Origin: Alphaproteobacteria bacterium
GTDB lineage: Bacteria > Pseudomonadota > Alphaproteobacteria > Micavibrionales > Micavibrionaceae
Reading direction: 5' to 3'
DNA length: 38,379 nucleotides
Assembly (NCBI GenBank): GCA_028277665.1
Contig: JANQFU010000040.1
Location: 1-38,379 of the forward strand
Below the pieces are notes generated by a model. It saw only the letters and a list, made by a program, of their open reading frames with translations. It did no database searches and was not told the origin of the DNA. Shown here one piece after another: positions 17,713 to 25,207 of the stretch (positions are counted from its first letter, which is position 1; the number at the start of each line of letters is the position of its first letter). The position numbers and the translations under genes were made by a program.

Positions 17713-17742
17713 AGAATATGAGTCAAAACAAAAACAGGTCAA
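17713..17742 (-). promoter_or_regulatory. Putative trxA promoter
   Basis: On the minus strand TTGACC (17742-17737), an 18-base spacer and TATTCT (17718-17713). The predicted start near 17706 leaves a leader of about 36 bases that includes the AAAGGA ribosome site. Confidence 0.45.
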
Positions 17743-17751
17743 GTTGAATAA

Positions 17752-17919
17752 AGCAGCCATCCACATTGGCGAACATGGGGTCGGGGAAAAAAGAGGACGA
17801 TACCTGTGAGTATGGACCCTGATCCGGACCGGCTTGTTCAAAACAACCGCATCGGCCGGAAGATGATGCAAAGCTATTTCAAAAAATGTGGAGTGCGTGT
17901 CGTTTTCGAGACGGCATAA
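17752..17919 (+). pseudogene. Possible receiver-domain fragment
   Basis: An open frame on the plus strand ends at TAA 17917-17919. An ATG at 17812 would give 35 residues containing NNRIGRKMMQSYFKKCGVRV. That pattern (DN-IN/IGRK, helix, KK-G-V-V) resembles helix 1 to strand 2 of CheY-like receiver domains. No rest of the domain follows in any frame I checked, and there is no ribosome site. It may be a decayed remnant or chance. One copy of the 24-base repeat (17795-17818) overlaps it. Confidence 0.2.
17795..17818 (+). repeat. 24-base dispersed repeat, copy 1
   Basis: Begins GGACGATACCTGTGAGT and ends TGGACC. It matches the reverse complement of 38237-38260 at 23 of 24 positions, the single difference being base 17812 (A here, C in the other copy). 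The flanks do not match. It lies intergenically between trxA and 18078. Confidence 0.7.
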
Positions 17920-18055
17920 AGAACGCGGTCATTCTGTTTTAACCTTTCATTAACGATTTTGCGTGTAAAACTCTCGCTGTTCAACAGAAAGAGCCATCAC
18001 GATTCGGAGGGCGTCATGCGCGATCCGGACGGGCGGGTTATTTAAAAAATCGATA

Positions 18056-18061
18056 TATAAT
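18056..18061 (+). promoter_or_regulatory. Consensus -10 element upstream of small ORFs
   Basis: A perfect TATAAT at 18056-18061, with no recognisable -35 at normal spacing. Transcription would start near 18068, ahead of the ORFs at 18078 and 18118. The surrounding 18040-18080 is AT-rich. Confidence 0.35.
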
Positions 18062-18077
18062 GCAGGGTGTAAATAAT

Positions 18078-18449
18078 ATGCATGACAACGGAACACACGG
18101 AATTTCAGGAGAAAATTATGCAGAAAATCCAACGTCGTCGCTCTCGTGGCTGGAGGTCAAACTGGCGTCTGACAAAGCCGCCGCTTGTCGGCGACGGGCG
18201 CGGATGCTTTTGGGGCATCTCCGTTGCACACGCCGCAAGCTTGAAATGATTTCCGGTGGAGATAGACGCCCCGATTCAAGAAACAGGGCAGACTGGCACT
18301 GTCTCCGGACGGCGCTTCAGGCCGATGACTCCCTCCGGCAATTCCGGACATTTTGGTGCGTATACAGGAAAGCGCAGCGAAAGGCCGCAGAATTAAAACG
18401 CGGCCATTCCTGCGCCCTGCAAAACGGAACCGGGCGGGATGCGGCATAG
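18078..18449 (+). CDS. Doubtful hypothetical protein
   Basis: 123 residues from the ATG at 18078, with a mediocre AGGG about 12 bases upstream. The middle is basic and probably helical (WLEVKLASDKAAACRRRARM), and FWCVYRKAQRKAAELKR lies near the end. No family is recognised. Its codon use looks plausible. However, a different-frame ORF at 18118 has the stronger ribosome site, and minus-strand frames are also open. It ends 13 bases before the convergent hypothetical gene. Treat as unproven. Confidence 0.3.
   Translation: MHDNGTHGISGENYAENPTSSLSWLEVKLASDKAAACRRRARMLLGHLRCTRRKLEMISGGDRRPDSRNRADWHCLRTALQADDSLRQFRTFWCVYRKAQRKAAELKRGHSCALQNGTGRDAA
18118..18249 (+). CDS. Possible 43-residue Arg/Trp-rich peptide
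   Basis: ATG at 18118 with AGGAG (18107-18111) six bases upstream, the best ribosome site in this stretch. It encodes 43 residues starting MQKIQRRRSRGW, rich in Arg and Trp, and stops at TGA 18247-18249. It lies in another frame inside the 123-residue ORF, so at most one of the two is likely real. It could be a small regulatory or leader peptide, or chance. Confidence 0.25.
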   Translation: MQKIQRRRSRGWRSNWRLTKPPLVGDGRGCFWGISVAHAASLK

Positions 18450-18462
18450 ACTGAATCCGGGC

Positions 18463-18930
18463 TTATTGCAGCCCTGTTTTCCCGGCCGCGGCGGCGTCTC
18501 CGTAGTTCAGATTCGCTGCGCCTTCTCCGGCAGCAGGGATTCGCCAGTCCAGATGGCGGAGGTTTTCCTGTGCACTCTGATAGGCATCCCGGCTTGCGTG
18601 TTCCAGATGCTGGAATTGTCTGTAAAACAGCCAGCCGGAGCGAATCAGGAAATAAAGGCGGGCCCGCTGGTCGGCGAAGGCTTCGTTCCGCGCGTCCGTA
18701 TCCATCAGGCACAAAACTCTGTAGTCCTTGATCAGCATGCGTAAAAGCCGGCGGACCCGGGATGTGGCAAGATGAAGTCTGTGAATCCTGTGTCCATGGA
18801 TCAGCCGTGGCGTCAGAACAAATTCTTCGGCGGTCCGTAAAATTTTCAATGTCTCTGTAACGCCGTATTCACTTTGAAGCGCTTCGGTAAATTCCGAAAA
18901 AGACGGATGCAATACGCTTTGTGCAGTCAT
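18463..18930 (-). CDS. Hypothetical protein
   Basis: 155 residues from the ATG at 18930, chosen because GGAGG lies five bases upstream; an in-frame ATG at 18960 has no such site. No family recognised. The first 120 residues look helical and are rich in Arg, Leu and His (LIHGHRIHRLHLATSRVRRL, then LYFLIRSGWLFYRQFQHLEH). The tail is Ala/Gly-rich. No signal peptide or transmembrane segment is obvious. Divergent from cysNC, with an AT-rich intergenic region between them. Function unknown. Confidence 0.65.
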   Translation of the reverse strand: MTAQSVLHPSFSEFTEALQSEYGVTETLKILRTAEEFVLTPRLIHGHRIHRLHLATSRVRRLLRMLIKDYRVLCLMDTDARNEAFADQRARLYFLIRSGWLFYRQFQHLEHASRDAYQSAQENLRHLDWRIPAAGEGAANLNYGDAAAAGKTGLQ

Positions 18931-19197
18931 AACGACCTCCATATCCGTTTCTGAAATCATCAGGAAAACGATTACATAATATTATTTCATTCCAAACGCT
19001 GTTCTTATATTGAAATATTCTATCAAATTTTTTTAAAAAAAGGAAGGAATGAATCAGGATCGAATTTGTCCTGAATATAACTTTTCTCTTATTTATGAAC
19101 AGTATCATTGCGGTCCTCCGTGAAAACCGCTAGAAGGGAAAAGCCTGCATCCGTAGGCAGGCCGGGTAATTTCTTCAGGAAGGCGTGCGACAGGATC
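18931..19197. other. AT-rich divergent intergenic region with cysNC leader hairpin
   Basis: Holds the start regions of the hypothetical gene (minus) and cysNC (plus). The centre (18970-19060) is strongly AT-rich. In the cysNC leader GCCTGC and GCAGGC (about 19143-19163) form a 6-bp hairpin around eight bases. I recognise no riboswitch fold here. Confidence 0.4.
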
Positions 19198-21156
19198 ATG
19201 ACACCGATTGCAAAACTCCCGGAAAATGTTCCGAATAAGGAGAGGCAAACACAGCAGTTACGCGTTGTTGTCGTCGGTCATGTCGATCACGGAAAATCGA
19301 CTCTGATCGGCCGCCTGCTCCACGATACCGACTCTCTTCCGGACGGCAAGCTTGAAGAGCTGAAACAAATCTGCGGCCGCCGCGGAACGGACGCGCTTGA
19401 GTGGTCGTTCGTCCTCGATTCGTTTCAGGCCGAACGCGACCAGGCCGTGACGATCGATACGACCCAGATCTGGTTTTCGACGGCGGCGCGCGATTACGTT
19501 ATCATTGACGCACCCGGGCACCGCGAATTCCTCAAAAACATGATTTCCGGAGCGGCGGCGGCAGACGCCGCTGTTCTGGTTGTCGATGCGACGGAAGGCA
19601 TACGGGAGCAAACGCGCCGGCATGCCTACCTTCTGTCTTTGCTTGGACTCCGGCAGATTGTGGTGGTCGTGAACAAAATGGATCTGGCCGGGTATGATGC
19701 CAAAATTTTCGAGAGAGTCTCCATGGATGTGCGCGACTATCTTGGATCGATCGGCCTGTCTCCATCAATGATCGTCCCGATTTCCGCCCGTGAGGGAGAT
19801 ATGATCGCCGGACGTAACGAAGCGCTGTCATGGTATCCCGGAAAAACCGTCGTCGAAGCGCTGGACAGTTTTGAGATCTCGACGCCGCCCATCGCGAAGC
19901 CGCTGCGCTTCCCGGTGCAGGACGTCTACCGCCAGGGAGATCGCAGAATTATTGTCGGGCGGATTGAAACCGGCATTTTGCGCAAAGGCGACCGTCTGTA
20001 TTTCTCGCCGACGAACGAAGCGGCAACCGTAACCGGTCTTGAAATCTGGCCGTCCGACCCGAACAAAGTCGAAGCCCGCGCCGGAGAGGTCATTGGCGTG
20101 ACACTGAACGAGCGCCTTTTTGTGGAACGCGGACATATCGGCGCGCATGAAGACTCGCTGCCGATGCTAAGCAACGTGTTCCGCGTCAATCTGTTCTGGA
20201 TCTCCCACGCGCCCCTCAGGATCGGCAATACCTACAAAATCCGGTACGGCACGAGCGAGGCCATGGTCACGGTCCAGTCCATCGACAGGGTTATCGATAC
20301 GGAAGATCTCTCTCAGGATGTTTCATCCGGGGATGTTGGCCGCAACGCTGTTGCCGAAGTCACGCTGCGGGCCCGGGAGCTTCTTCCGATTGATCCGTAT
20401 ACGCATAATGCCCGGATGGGGCGTGTCGTGTTGTATGACGGGTACGACATCGCCGGCGGCGGTACGATTTCAATGGAGGATTATCCCGACCAGCGCCGTC
20501 TGGCGTCCCCGAAATCCGAGAATATCTATGAGGTCTCACATCTTCTGTCCTATCAGGCCAGAGCCCGCCAGAAGGGGCATTTCGGCGCCGTGTTCTGGTT
20601 CACCGGCCTGTCGGGTGCCGGGAAATCGACCGTGGCCATGGCTACGGAAAAAGCATTGTTCGAGCGTGGTTATCATACATATGTGCTGGACGGCGATAAC
20701 GTCCGGCACGGGCTGAATGCGGATCTCGGGTTTTCGCCCGAAGACCGGGCCGAGAACATCCGGCGGATCGGCGAAGTAGCGGCGTTGATGGCCGATGCGG
20801 GTACAATCGTTATTACGGCGTTCATCTCGCCGTACCGCGCCGACCGGAAACGCGCACGTCAGGCATCGCCCGACCGGTTTCATGAAATCCATGTCCGGGC
20901 TGATCTTGAGACTTGTGAAGACCGGGATCCCAAAGGCCTGTACAAGCGCGCCCGGGCCGGAGAAATCAGCAGTTTCACCGGAATCGACTCCCCCTATGAG
21001 TCTCCGGAAAACCCTGAACTCGTCGTCGATACGCAACATAACGATGTCCAGACATGCGTCCGGCAGGTCCTGGACTATATTGAGCGGACGGTCAGGCTCG
21101 ACAGAACGACAGATCAGGATCGCCACGCCCGGGAAGAAAAGGCCCTGTCCGCATAA
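19198..21156 (+). CDS. cysNC: Bifunctional sulfate adenylyltransferase large subunit / APS kinase
   Basis: 652 residues. The CysN half (about 20-440) is an EF-Tu-like GTPase: G1 [10 protein letters not shown]3 DAPGHREF and G4 NKMD, followed by two beta-barrels. It powers CysD-catalysed formation of APS from ATP and sulfate. The CysC half (about 460-640) is APS kinase: P-loop [28 protein letters not shown] and [12 protein letters not shown], making PAPS. This NodQ-like fusion is common in Proteobacteria. The ATG at 19198 follows an AGGATC and leaves a short tail before the GTPase; an upstream TTG at 19108 would add 30 poorly supported residues. The usual partner cysD is not adjacent on either side. 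Confidence 0.93.
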   Translation: MTPIAKLPENVPNKERQTQQLRVVVVGHVDHGKSTLIGRLLHDTDSLPDGKLEELKQICGRRGTDALEWSFVLDSFQAERDQAVTIDTTQIWFSTAARDYVIIDAPGHREFLKNMISGAAAADAAVLVVDATEGIREQTRRHAYLLSLLGLRQIVVVVNKMDLAGYDAKIFERVSMDVRDYLGSIGLSPSMIVPISAREGDMIAGRNEALSWYPGKTVVEALDSFEISTPPIAKPLRFPVQDVYRQGDRRIIVGRIETGILRKGDRLYFSPTNEAATVTGLEIWPSDPNKVEARAGEVIGVTLNERLFVERGHIGAHEDSLPMLSNVFRVNLFWISHAPLRIGNTYKIRYGTSEAMVTVQSIDRVIDTEDLSQDVSSGDVGRNAVAEVTLRARELLPIDPYTHNARMGRVVLYDGYDIAGGGTISMEDYPDQRRLASPKSENIYEVSHLLSYQARARQKGHFGAVFWFTGLSGAGKSTVAMATEKALFERGYHTYVLDGDNVRHGLNADLGFSPEDRAENIRRIGEVAALMADAGTIVITAFISPYRADRKRARQASPDRFHEIHVRADLETCEDRDPKGLYKRARAGEISSFTGIDSPYESPENPELVVDTQHNDVQTCVRQVLDYIERTVRLDRTTDQDRHAREEKALSA

Positions 21157-21441
21157 TTAGGGTCAGGACCTGTAAATAATACTTTTCGTGGCTTTGGAAG
21201 AAGTTTTTTCTTGACGTATTTTTTCAATTCTTGATTTAAGTCAAAATATGAATCCTATGATATTAAAGAAAAATTTTTGTATTTTGGCAAAAAAAATGTG
21301 GCATTTTGTCTCCGGATCCTTCATATTGCCTTTAGCCTATACACGCAAGGATAGGTATTTTCCGGATTTAAGTTGCGGAATTCCGAACGTCCGGAAAAAA
21401 AATAGAAAATTGGCTTAACCGGGATAATAAGGACGTCGGTT
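21157..21441 (+). promoter_or_regulatory. Long AT-rich leader of the cold-shock-domain gene
   Basis: 285 bases with no gene. Contents: an FNR/FixK-type box at 21231-21244, AT-rich candidate -10 elements (TATGAT 21256-21261), a small CCTAT...ATAGG hairpin (21336-21355), and a longer stem TTTTCCGGA (21358-21366) with TCCGGAAAA (21390-21398). The loop of that stem holds the palindrome CGGAATTCCG (21376-21385). Long structured leaders are typical of cspA-type genes, where they control translation at low temperature. This parallel is inferred. Confidence 0.45.
21231..21244. promoter_or_regulatory. FNR/FixK-type anaerobox
   Basis: TTGATTTAAGTCAA is a perfect TTGA-N6-TCAA palindrome, the half-site pattern bound by FNR/FixK/FnrL regulators. 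It is centred about 200 bases before the cold-shock gene and about 30 bases before candidate -10 sequences. It could equally serve the 3' side of cysNC, but no minus-strand gene starts nearby. Confidence 0.45.
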
Positions 21442-22056
21442 ATGGACGTCATCGACGAAGAAAAAAGAAACGGCATTTTAAAAGCTACGTTGAAGTGGTT
21501 TGACGGGACAAAGGGGTTTGGTTTTGTCGTTCCGGAGGGAACGGAGACAGACTGTTTCCTGCATGTAACGACGCTTCAGAAGCTGGGGGTTCACATTCTG
21601 GGCCCCGGGGCCGTTCTGACCTGTACGGTTGTCAAAGGCGACAAAGGATTTCAGGTTCAGAACGTGGAGGAAATTCTGCACCGTGGGGAAATTCCGGAAT
21701 CCGCCGTTACTTCAAACGGAGAAACAGCGAAACTGACGGGCCGCGTCAAATGGTACGATCCGGTCAGAGGATTCGGATTCATCGTTCCGGATGACGGGCT
21801 GAAAGACATTTTTGTGCACAAGACATGCCTTGAGAAGTCAGATTTGGAAGAGCTTGAAGCCGGGCAGAGGGTCAGTGTCGTTTTGAAAGCCGTCTCGAAA
21901 GGTCGGGAGGCGACGTCTGTCAAACTCATTGAAGATGAATCCGCACCACAGTCGCTTTCATCCCGGGCAAGAAAAAAATCGCCATCCTATATGAGTTTTA
22001 TGAACGCAACGCCGCAACGGAACGGTGAAGGCGCTCAAAACGGTTACGCGCAATAA
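21442..22056 (+). CDS. Tandem cold-shock-domain protein
   Basis: 204 residues with two cold-shock domains (about 12-78 and 95-162). Each has the RNA-binding surface motifs: KGFGFV and CFLHV in the first, RGFGFI and IFVHK in the second. A basic, low-complexity tail follows (SSRARKKSPS). Such double-CSD proteins bind single-stranded nucleic acid and are widespread in Alphaproteobacteria. The AAGGA ribosome site lies eight bases before the ATG. The last 59 bases overlap the 3' end of the convergent RND permease gene. Confidence 0.9.
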   Translation: MDVIDEEKRNGILKATLKWFDGTKGFGFVVPEGTETDCFLHVTTLQKLGVHILGPGAVLTCTVVKGDKGFQVQNVEEILHRGEIPESAVTSNGETAKLTGRVKWYDPVRGFGFIVPDDGLKDIFVHKTCLEKSDLEELEAGQRVSVVLKAVSKGREATSVKLIEDESAPQSLSSRARKKSPSYMSFMNATPQRNGEGAQNGYAQ

Positions 22057-25000
22057 TCCGTACCTTGATATATCTTTTGTATAGCTGTCGGCGCAGCATC
22101 AGGGCGCTCGGCGTCATAATCAGAGTCAGGAGTGTCGAGAAAGCGAGCCCGAAGACAACCGCAGTCGAGAGCTGAACCCACCACTGCGTAGAGGGTGCGC
22201 CGTGGCTGATCTCACGCGAAATGAAATCGATATTGAGCTGGAGGACCATCGGCAGGAGACCGAGAATCGTTGTGATCGTTGTCAGGAGGACGGGGCGCAG
22301 GCGTTGTGCGCCGGTCCGCAGGATGGCCTCCCGGACGCCGTAGCCGTATTGCCTGCGGATATGATCGAACGTGTCGATCAGGACAATGTTGTTGTTCACG
22401 ATGATTCCGGCGAGCGCGATGACTCCAACCCCGCTCATGACGATCCCGAAAGGCTGCTGTGTAACGATCAGACCGATCAGAACGCCGATGGTCGACATGA
22501 CGACGGCAGTCAGAATCAGCGCCGCACTGTAAAAGCTGTTGAATTGCGTAACCAGAATGATGGCCATAACAAAAAGCGCGATAGTAAAAGCTTTGACAAG
22601 AAAATTCTGAGCTTCCTGCTGGTCCTCGTCTTGTCCCTTGAACGTGATCTCGATCTGTGGGTCCAGGTCTGTGCGGTGTGCATCCAGCCATGCCCGGATT
22701 TCTTCTGTTTTGGCGTTGACGGCGCCGCCGCCGAGTTCGGCTTTTAACGTATCCGAGACGTCGGCTTTAACGGTTATGGCTCGTTTGCCGTCGACCCGGT
22801 TGATCGTTCCGACGGCCGGTTTTGGGATCCGCTCGACAAAGCTGCCGATCGGCACGGGCCCCCCGGCGGTTTCAATCCGAACACGGTCGAGCATGTCAAG
22901 CGTCCGCTCGTCCATCGTATGCCGCAGGACAATGTCGATCTCGTCTTCCGCGTCATCAGGCCGGTATTCTGCAAGTTGCAGGCCGTTTGTGACAATCCGG
23001 ATATAATAACCGATTGTTGTCAGATCGACCCCGAATTTTGCGGCTTGCGCCCGGTCGACTTTCATCTCCCACTGAATGCCGGGCAGGGGGCGGCTGTCTT
23101 CAATCGCGACAAATCCGCCGATCTTCTCAAGCGCACCGACAATTTTCTGTGTTGCGTCGTGCAGAAGATCCGGATCCCGGGAAGAGAGCTGAATCTGAAT
23201 ATCTTTCCCGGTCGGCGGACCTTCTTCAGATTTTTGCGTTTCTATCTGAATCCCGGGAATATCTTTCGTCCGGTTCCGGATTTCCGCAAGAATATCCTCT
23301 GCCGGGGGGCGAAGCTCCCAGTCCAGAAATTCCATCCGGATCTGGCCGATGACATCTTCGGCGAGATCGGAGCCCGGATTGCTTTCTCCGGAACGTGTGT
23401 AAAAGCTTTCAACGCCTTGAATATTCAGTATCCGGCTCTCGACTTCCCGGACGAGCGCGTCTTTCTCATGGACCGAGAGGTTGCCGCGCGCATGAACCAG
23501 AACGGAAGCCTGAACCGGTTCGATATCCGGGAAAAACTCAAGTCCCCGCCCGAATTTGCCGTAGGCGAACACGACGAGAAGCAACAAAAGAACGCACCCG
23601 CCGAGGATAAGACCGGGGCGCTTCAGAGCCCATTCGAGGCGGTGAAGATACCAGCCGGTAAAGCCTTTGACATCCGACAGGTCGCCATGTTCTGCCGCAG
23701 CCAGAGCCTTCATCGTTTCCGGATTTGCCGCATCTCCCGCTTTGCCGACCAGCGCGCCCACCGTCGGCACAAAAATGAGGGCCATGAACAAAGAGGACGT
23801 CAGGACCGCAATCAGCGTCAGCGGCAGATACATCATGAACTCGCCGACCAGGCCGGGCCAGAACAGGAGCGGCATGAACGCGGCGAGAGTCGTCGCCGTT
23901 GAAGCGATGATCGGCCAGGCCATCCGCTTGGAAGCCAGAGCATAAGCCTCGCCTTTCGGCCGGCCTTCGGATAGTTTCCGGTCCGCATATTCGCTAATGA
24001 CAATCGCTCCGTCCACAAGCATCCCCACAGACAGGATCAGGGCAAACAGGACGACAACATTGACCGTCAGTCCCATGATATACAAAAGCAGGACGCCTGA
24101 AAGAAAAGCGCCGGGGATGGCGAGACCGACAAGCCCTGCCGAACGGACGCCGAGCGCAGCCAGAATGACAATCATCACCAGCAAAACCGCGCTGATCATG
24201 TTGTTCTGAAGATCCGAGAGCATCGTGCGGATATCCTCGGATTGATCTTGTGTAAACGTGACGTCTACGCCCTGAGGCCAAAAGGTTTTTTCATGTTCGA
24301 CGACCTGACGGATGGCCTCAATCGTATCGATGACATTCTCGCCTGTGCGTTTGACAACTTCCAAAGCGATCGCGGGTTTGCCGTCCAGCCGCGCGAAAGA
24401 TTCCGGATCCTTGAACGTCCGGCGGATCTCGGCAACATCCCGCAGACGGATCGTCGACTCGGCTGAAGCGCGGACCGGCATGTCCAGAAGGTCATGCACG
24501 GTCTCAAACAACCCCGGAACTTCGATGGCGAAGCGACCTGCGCCGGTATCCAGATTTCCTGCCGCGACCAAACGGTTTGAGCGGTTGAAAAAGGTGAGAA
24601 TATCGTTTCCATCCAGTCCGTAGCTCTCGAGAAGCTCAGGATCGATGATGATTTCGACCTGTTCATCCCGGTCTCCGGCAATATTGGCTTCAAGGACGGC
24701 TGAAAGACTTTCGATCTCATCCTGAAGATCCCGGGCAAGGCGGAGCAGAATACGCTCGCTGACATCACCCGAGAGCGTGACGACCAGCACGGGGAAGAGA
24801 CTGAAATTCACTTCCCGGACGTCCGGTTCCTCGGCGTCTTCTGGCAAGTCCGGCTTGGCCCGGTCGACAGCTTCCTGCACATCGTCTTTCGCCTTGTCGC
24901 TATCGAACCCGGCCTGAAATTCCAGCAGAACGTAAGCGCCGCCCTGATAGGCCGCAGAACGCATTTCCTTGACCCCTTCAATAGAGGCAACTTCCTGCTC

Positions 25001-25207
25001 GACCGGTCGAATCAACAGGCGTTCCCCGTCTTCCGGAGAAATGCCTTCCAGATGCATCGACACGTAAATCTGCGGAATGTCGATGTCCGGTGAGGATTCT
25101 TTTGGAATGGTCGCATAAGCATAGGCCCCGGCGGTCAGGATCAGAACGAGAATGCTGAGAACCGTGCGTTTGTGGGATATGGCGGCATCGACGAGAGCGG
25201 CAATCAT
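21998..25207 (-). CDS. RND efflux transporter permease
   Basis: An inner-membrane pump subunit of the AcrB superfamily, 1069 residues from the ATG at 25207. It shows the two-fold repeated layout: TM1 (VLSILVLILTAGAYAYA), a large periplasmic loop, TM2-6 including LSVGMLVDGAIVISEYADRK, TM7, a second loop, and TM8-12 including GIIVNNNIVLIDTFDHIRRQ. The AcrB pair Asp407-Asp408 appears as Asp-Gly, and the Lys940 position as Asn, so proton coupling must differ from AcrB. The start codon overlaps the adaptor stop as ATGA, which rules out the longer in-frame start at 25318. No outer-membrane TolC partner is nearby. The substrate is unknown. Confidence 0.92.
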   Translation of the reverse strand: MIAALVDAAISHKRTVLSILVLILTAGAYAYATIPKESSPDIDIPQIYVSMHLEGISPEDGERLLIRPVEQEVASIEGVKEMRSAAYQGGAYVLLEFQAGFDSDKAKDDVQEAVDRAKPDLPEDAEEPDVREVNFSLFPVLVVTLSGDVSERILLRLARDLQDEIESLSAVLEANIAGDRDEQVEIIIDPELLESYGLDGNDILTFFNRSNRLVAAGNLDTGAGRFAIEVPGLFETVHDLLDMPVRASAESTIRLRDVAEIRRTFKDPESFARLDGKPAIALEVVKRTGENVIDTIEAIRQVVEHEKTFWPQGVDVTFTQDQSEDIRTMLSDLQNNMISAVLLVMIVILAALGVRSAGLVGLAIPGAFLSGVLLLYIMGLTVNVVVLFALILSVGMLVDGAIVISEYADRKLSEGRPKGEAYALASKRMAWPIIASTATTLAAFMPLLFWPGLVGEFMMYLPLTLIAVLTSSLFMALIFVPTVGALVGKAGDAANPETMKALAAAEHGDLSDVKGFTGWYLHRLEWALKRPGLILGGCVLLLLLVVFAYGKFGRGLEFFPDIEPVQASVLVHARGNLSVHEKDALVREVESRILNIQGVESFYTRSGESNPGSDLAEDVIGQIRMEFLDWELRPPAEDILAEIRNRTKDIPGIQIETQKSEEGPPTGKDIQIQLSSRDPDLLHDATQKIVGALEKIGGFVAIEDSRPLPGIQWEMKVDRAQAAKFGVDLTTIGYYIRIVTNGLQLAEYRPDDAEDEIDIVLRHTMDERTLDMLDRVRIETAGGPVPIGSFVERIPKPAVGTINRVDGKRAITVKADVSDTLKAELGGGAVNAKTEEIRAWLDAHRTDLDPQIEITFKGQDEDQQEAQNFLVKAFTIALFVMAIILVTQFNSFYSAALILTAVVMSTIGVLIGLIVTQQPFGIVMSGVGVIALAGIIVNNNIVLIDTFDHIRRQYGYGVREAILRTGAQRLRPVLLTTITTILGLLPMVLQLNIDFISREISHGAPSTQWWVQLSTAVVFGLAFSTLLTLIMTPSALMLRRQLYKRYIKVRIIARNRFERLHRSVAALRS

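Noticed and set aside
18157..18712. Two overlapping minus-strand open frames
   Set aside because: No ribosome sites, Arg/Pro/Ser-rich composition, and they run into the better-supported gene at 18463-18930.
19108..19197. Riboswitch in the cysNC leader
   Set aside because: Only one 6-bp hairpin is visible; I could not match conserved SAM, SAH or cobalamin riboswitch cores.
21160..21180. GGGTCAGGACCTGTAAAT as a third copy of the 24-base repeat
   Set aside because: Only the ACCTGT core and a few bases match; this is within chance.
22919..23902. 327-codon open frame on the plus strand
   Set aside because: Lies wholly inside the RND permease gene on the opposite strand with no family signal.
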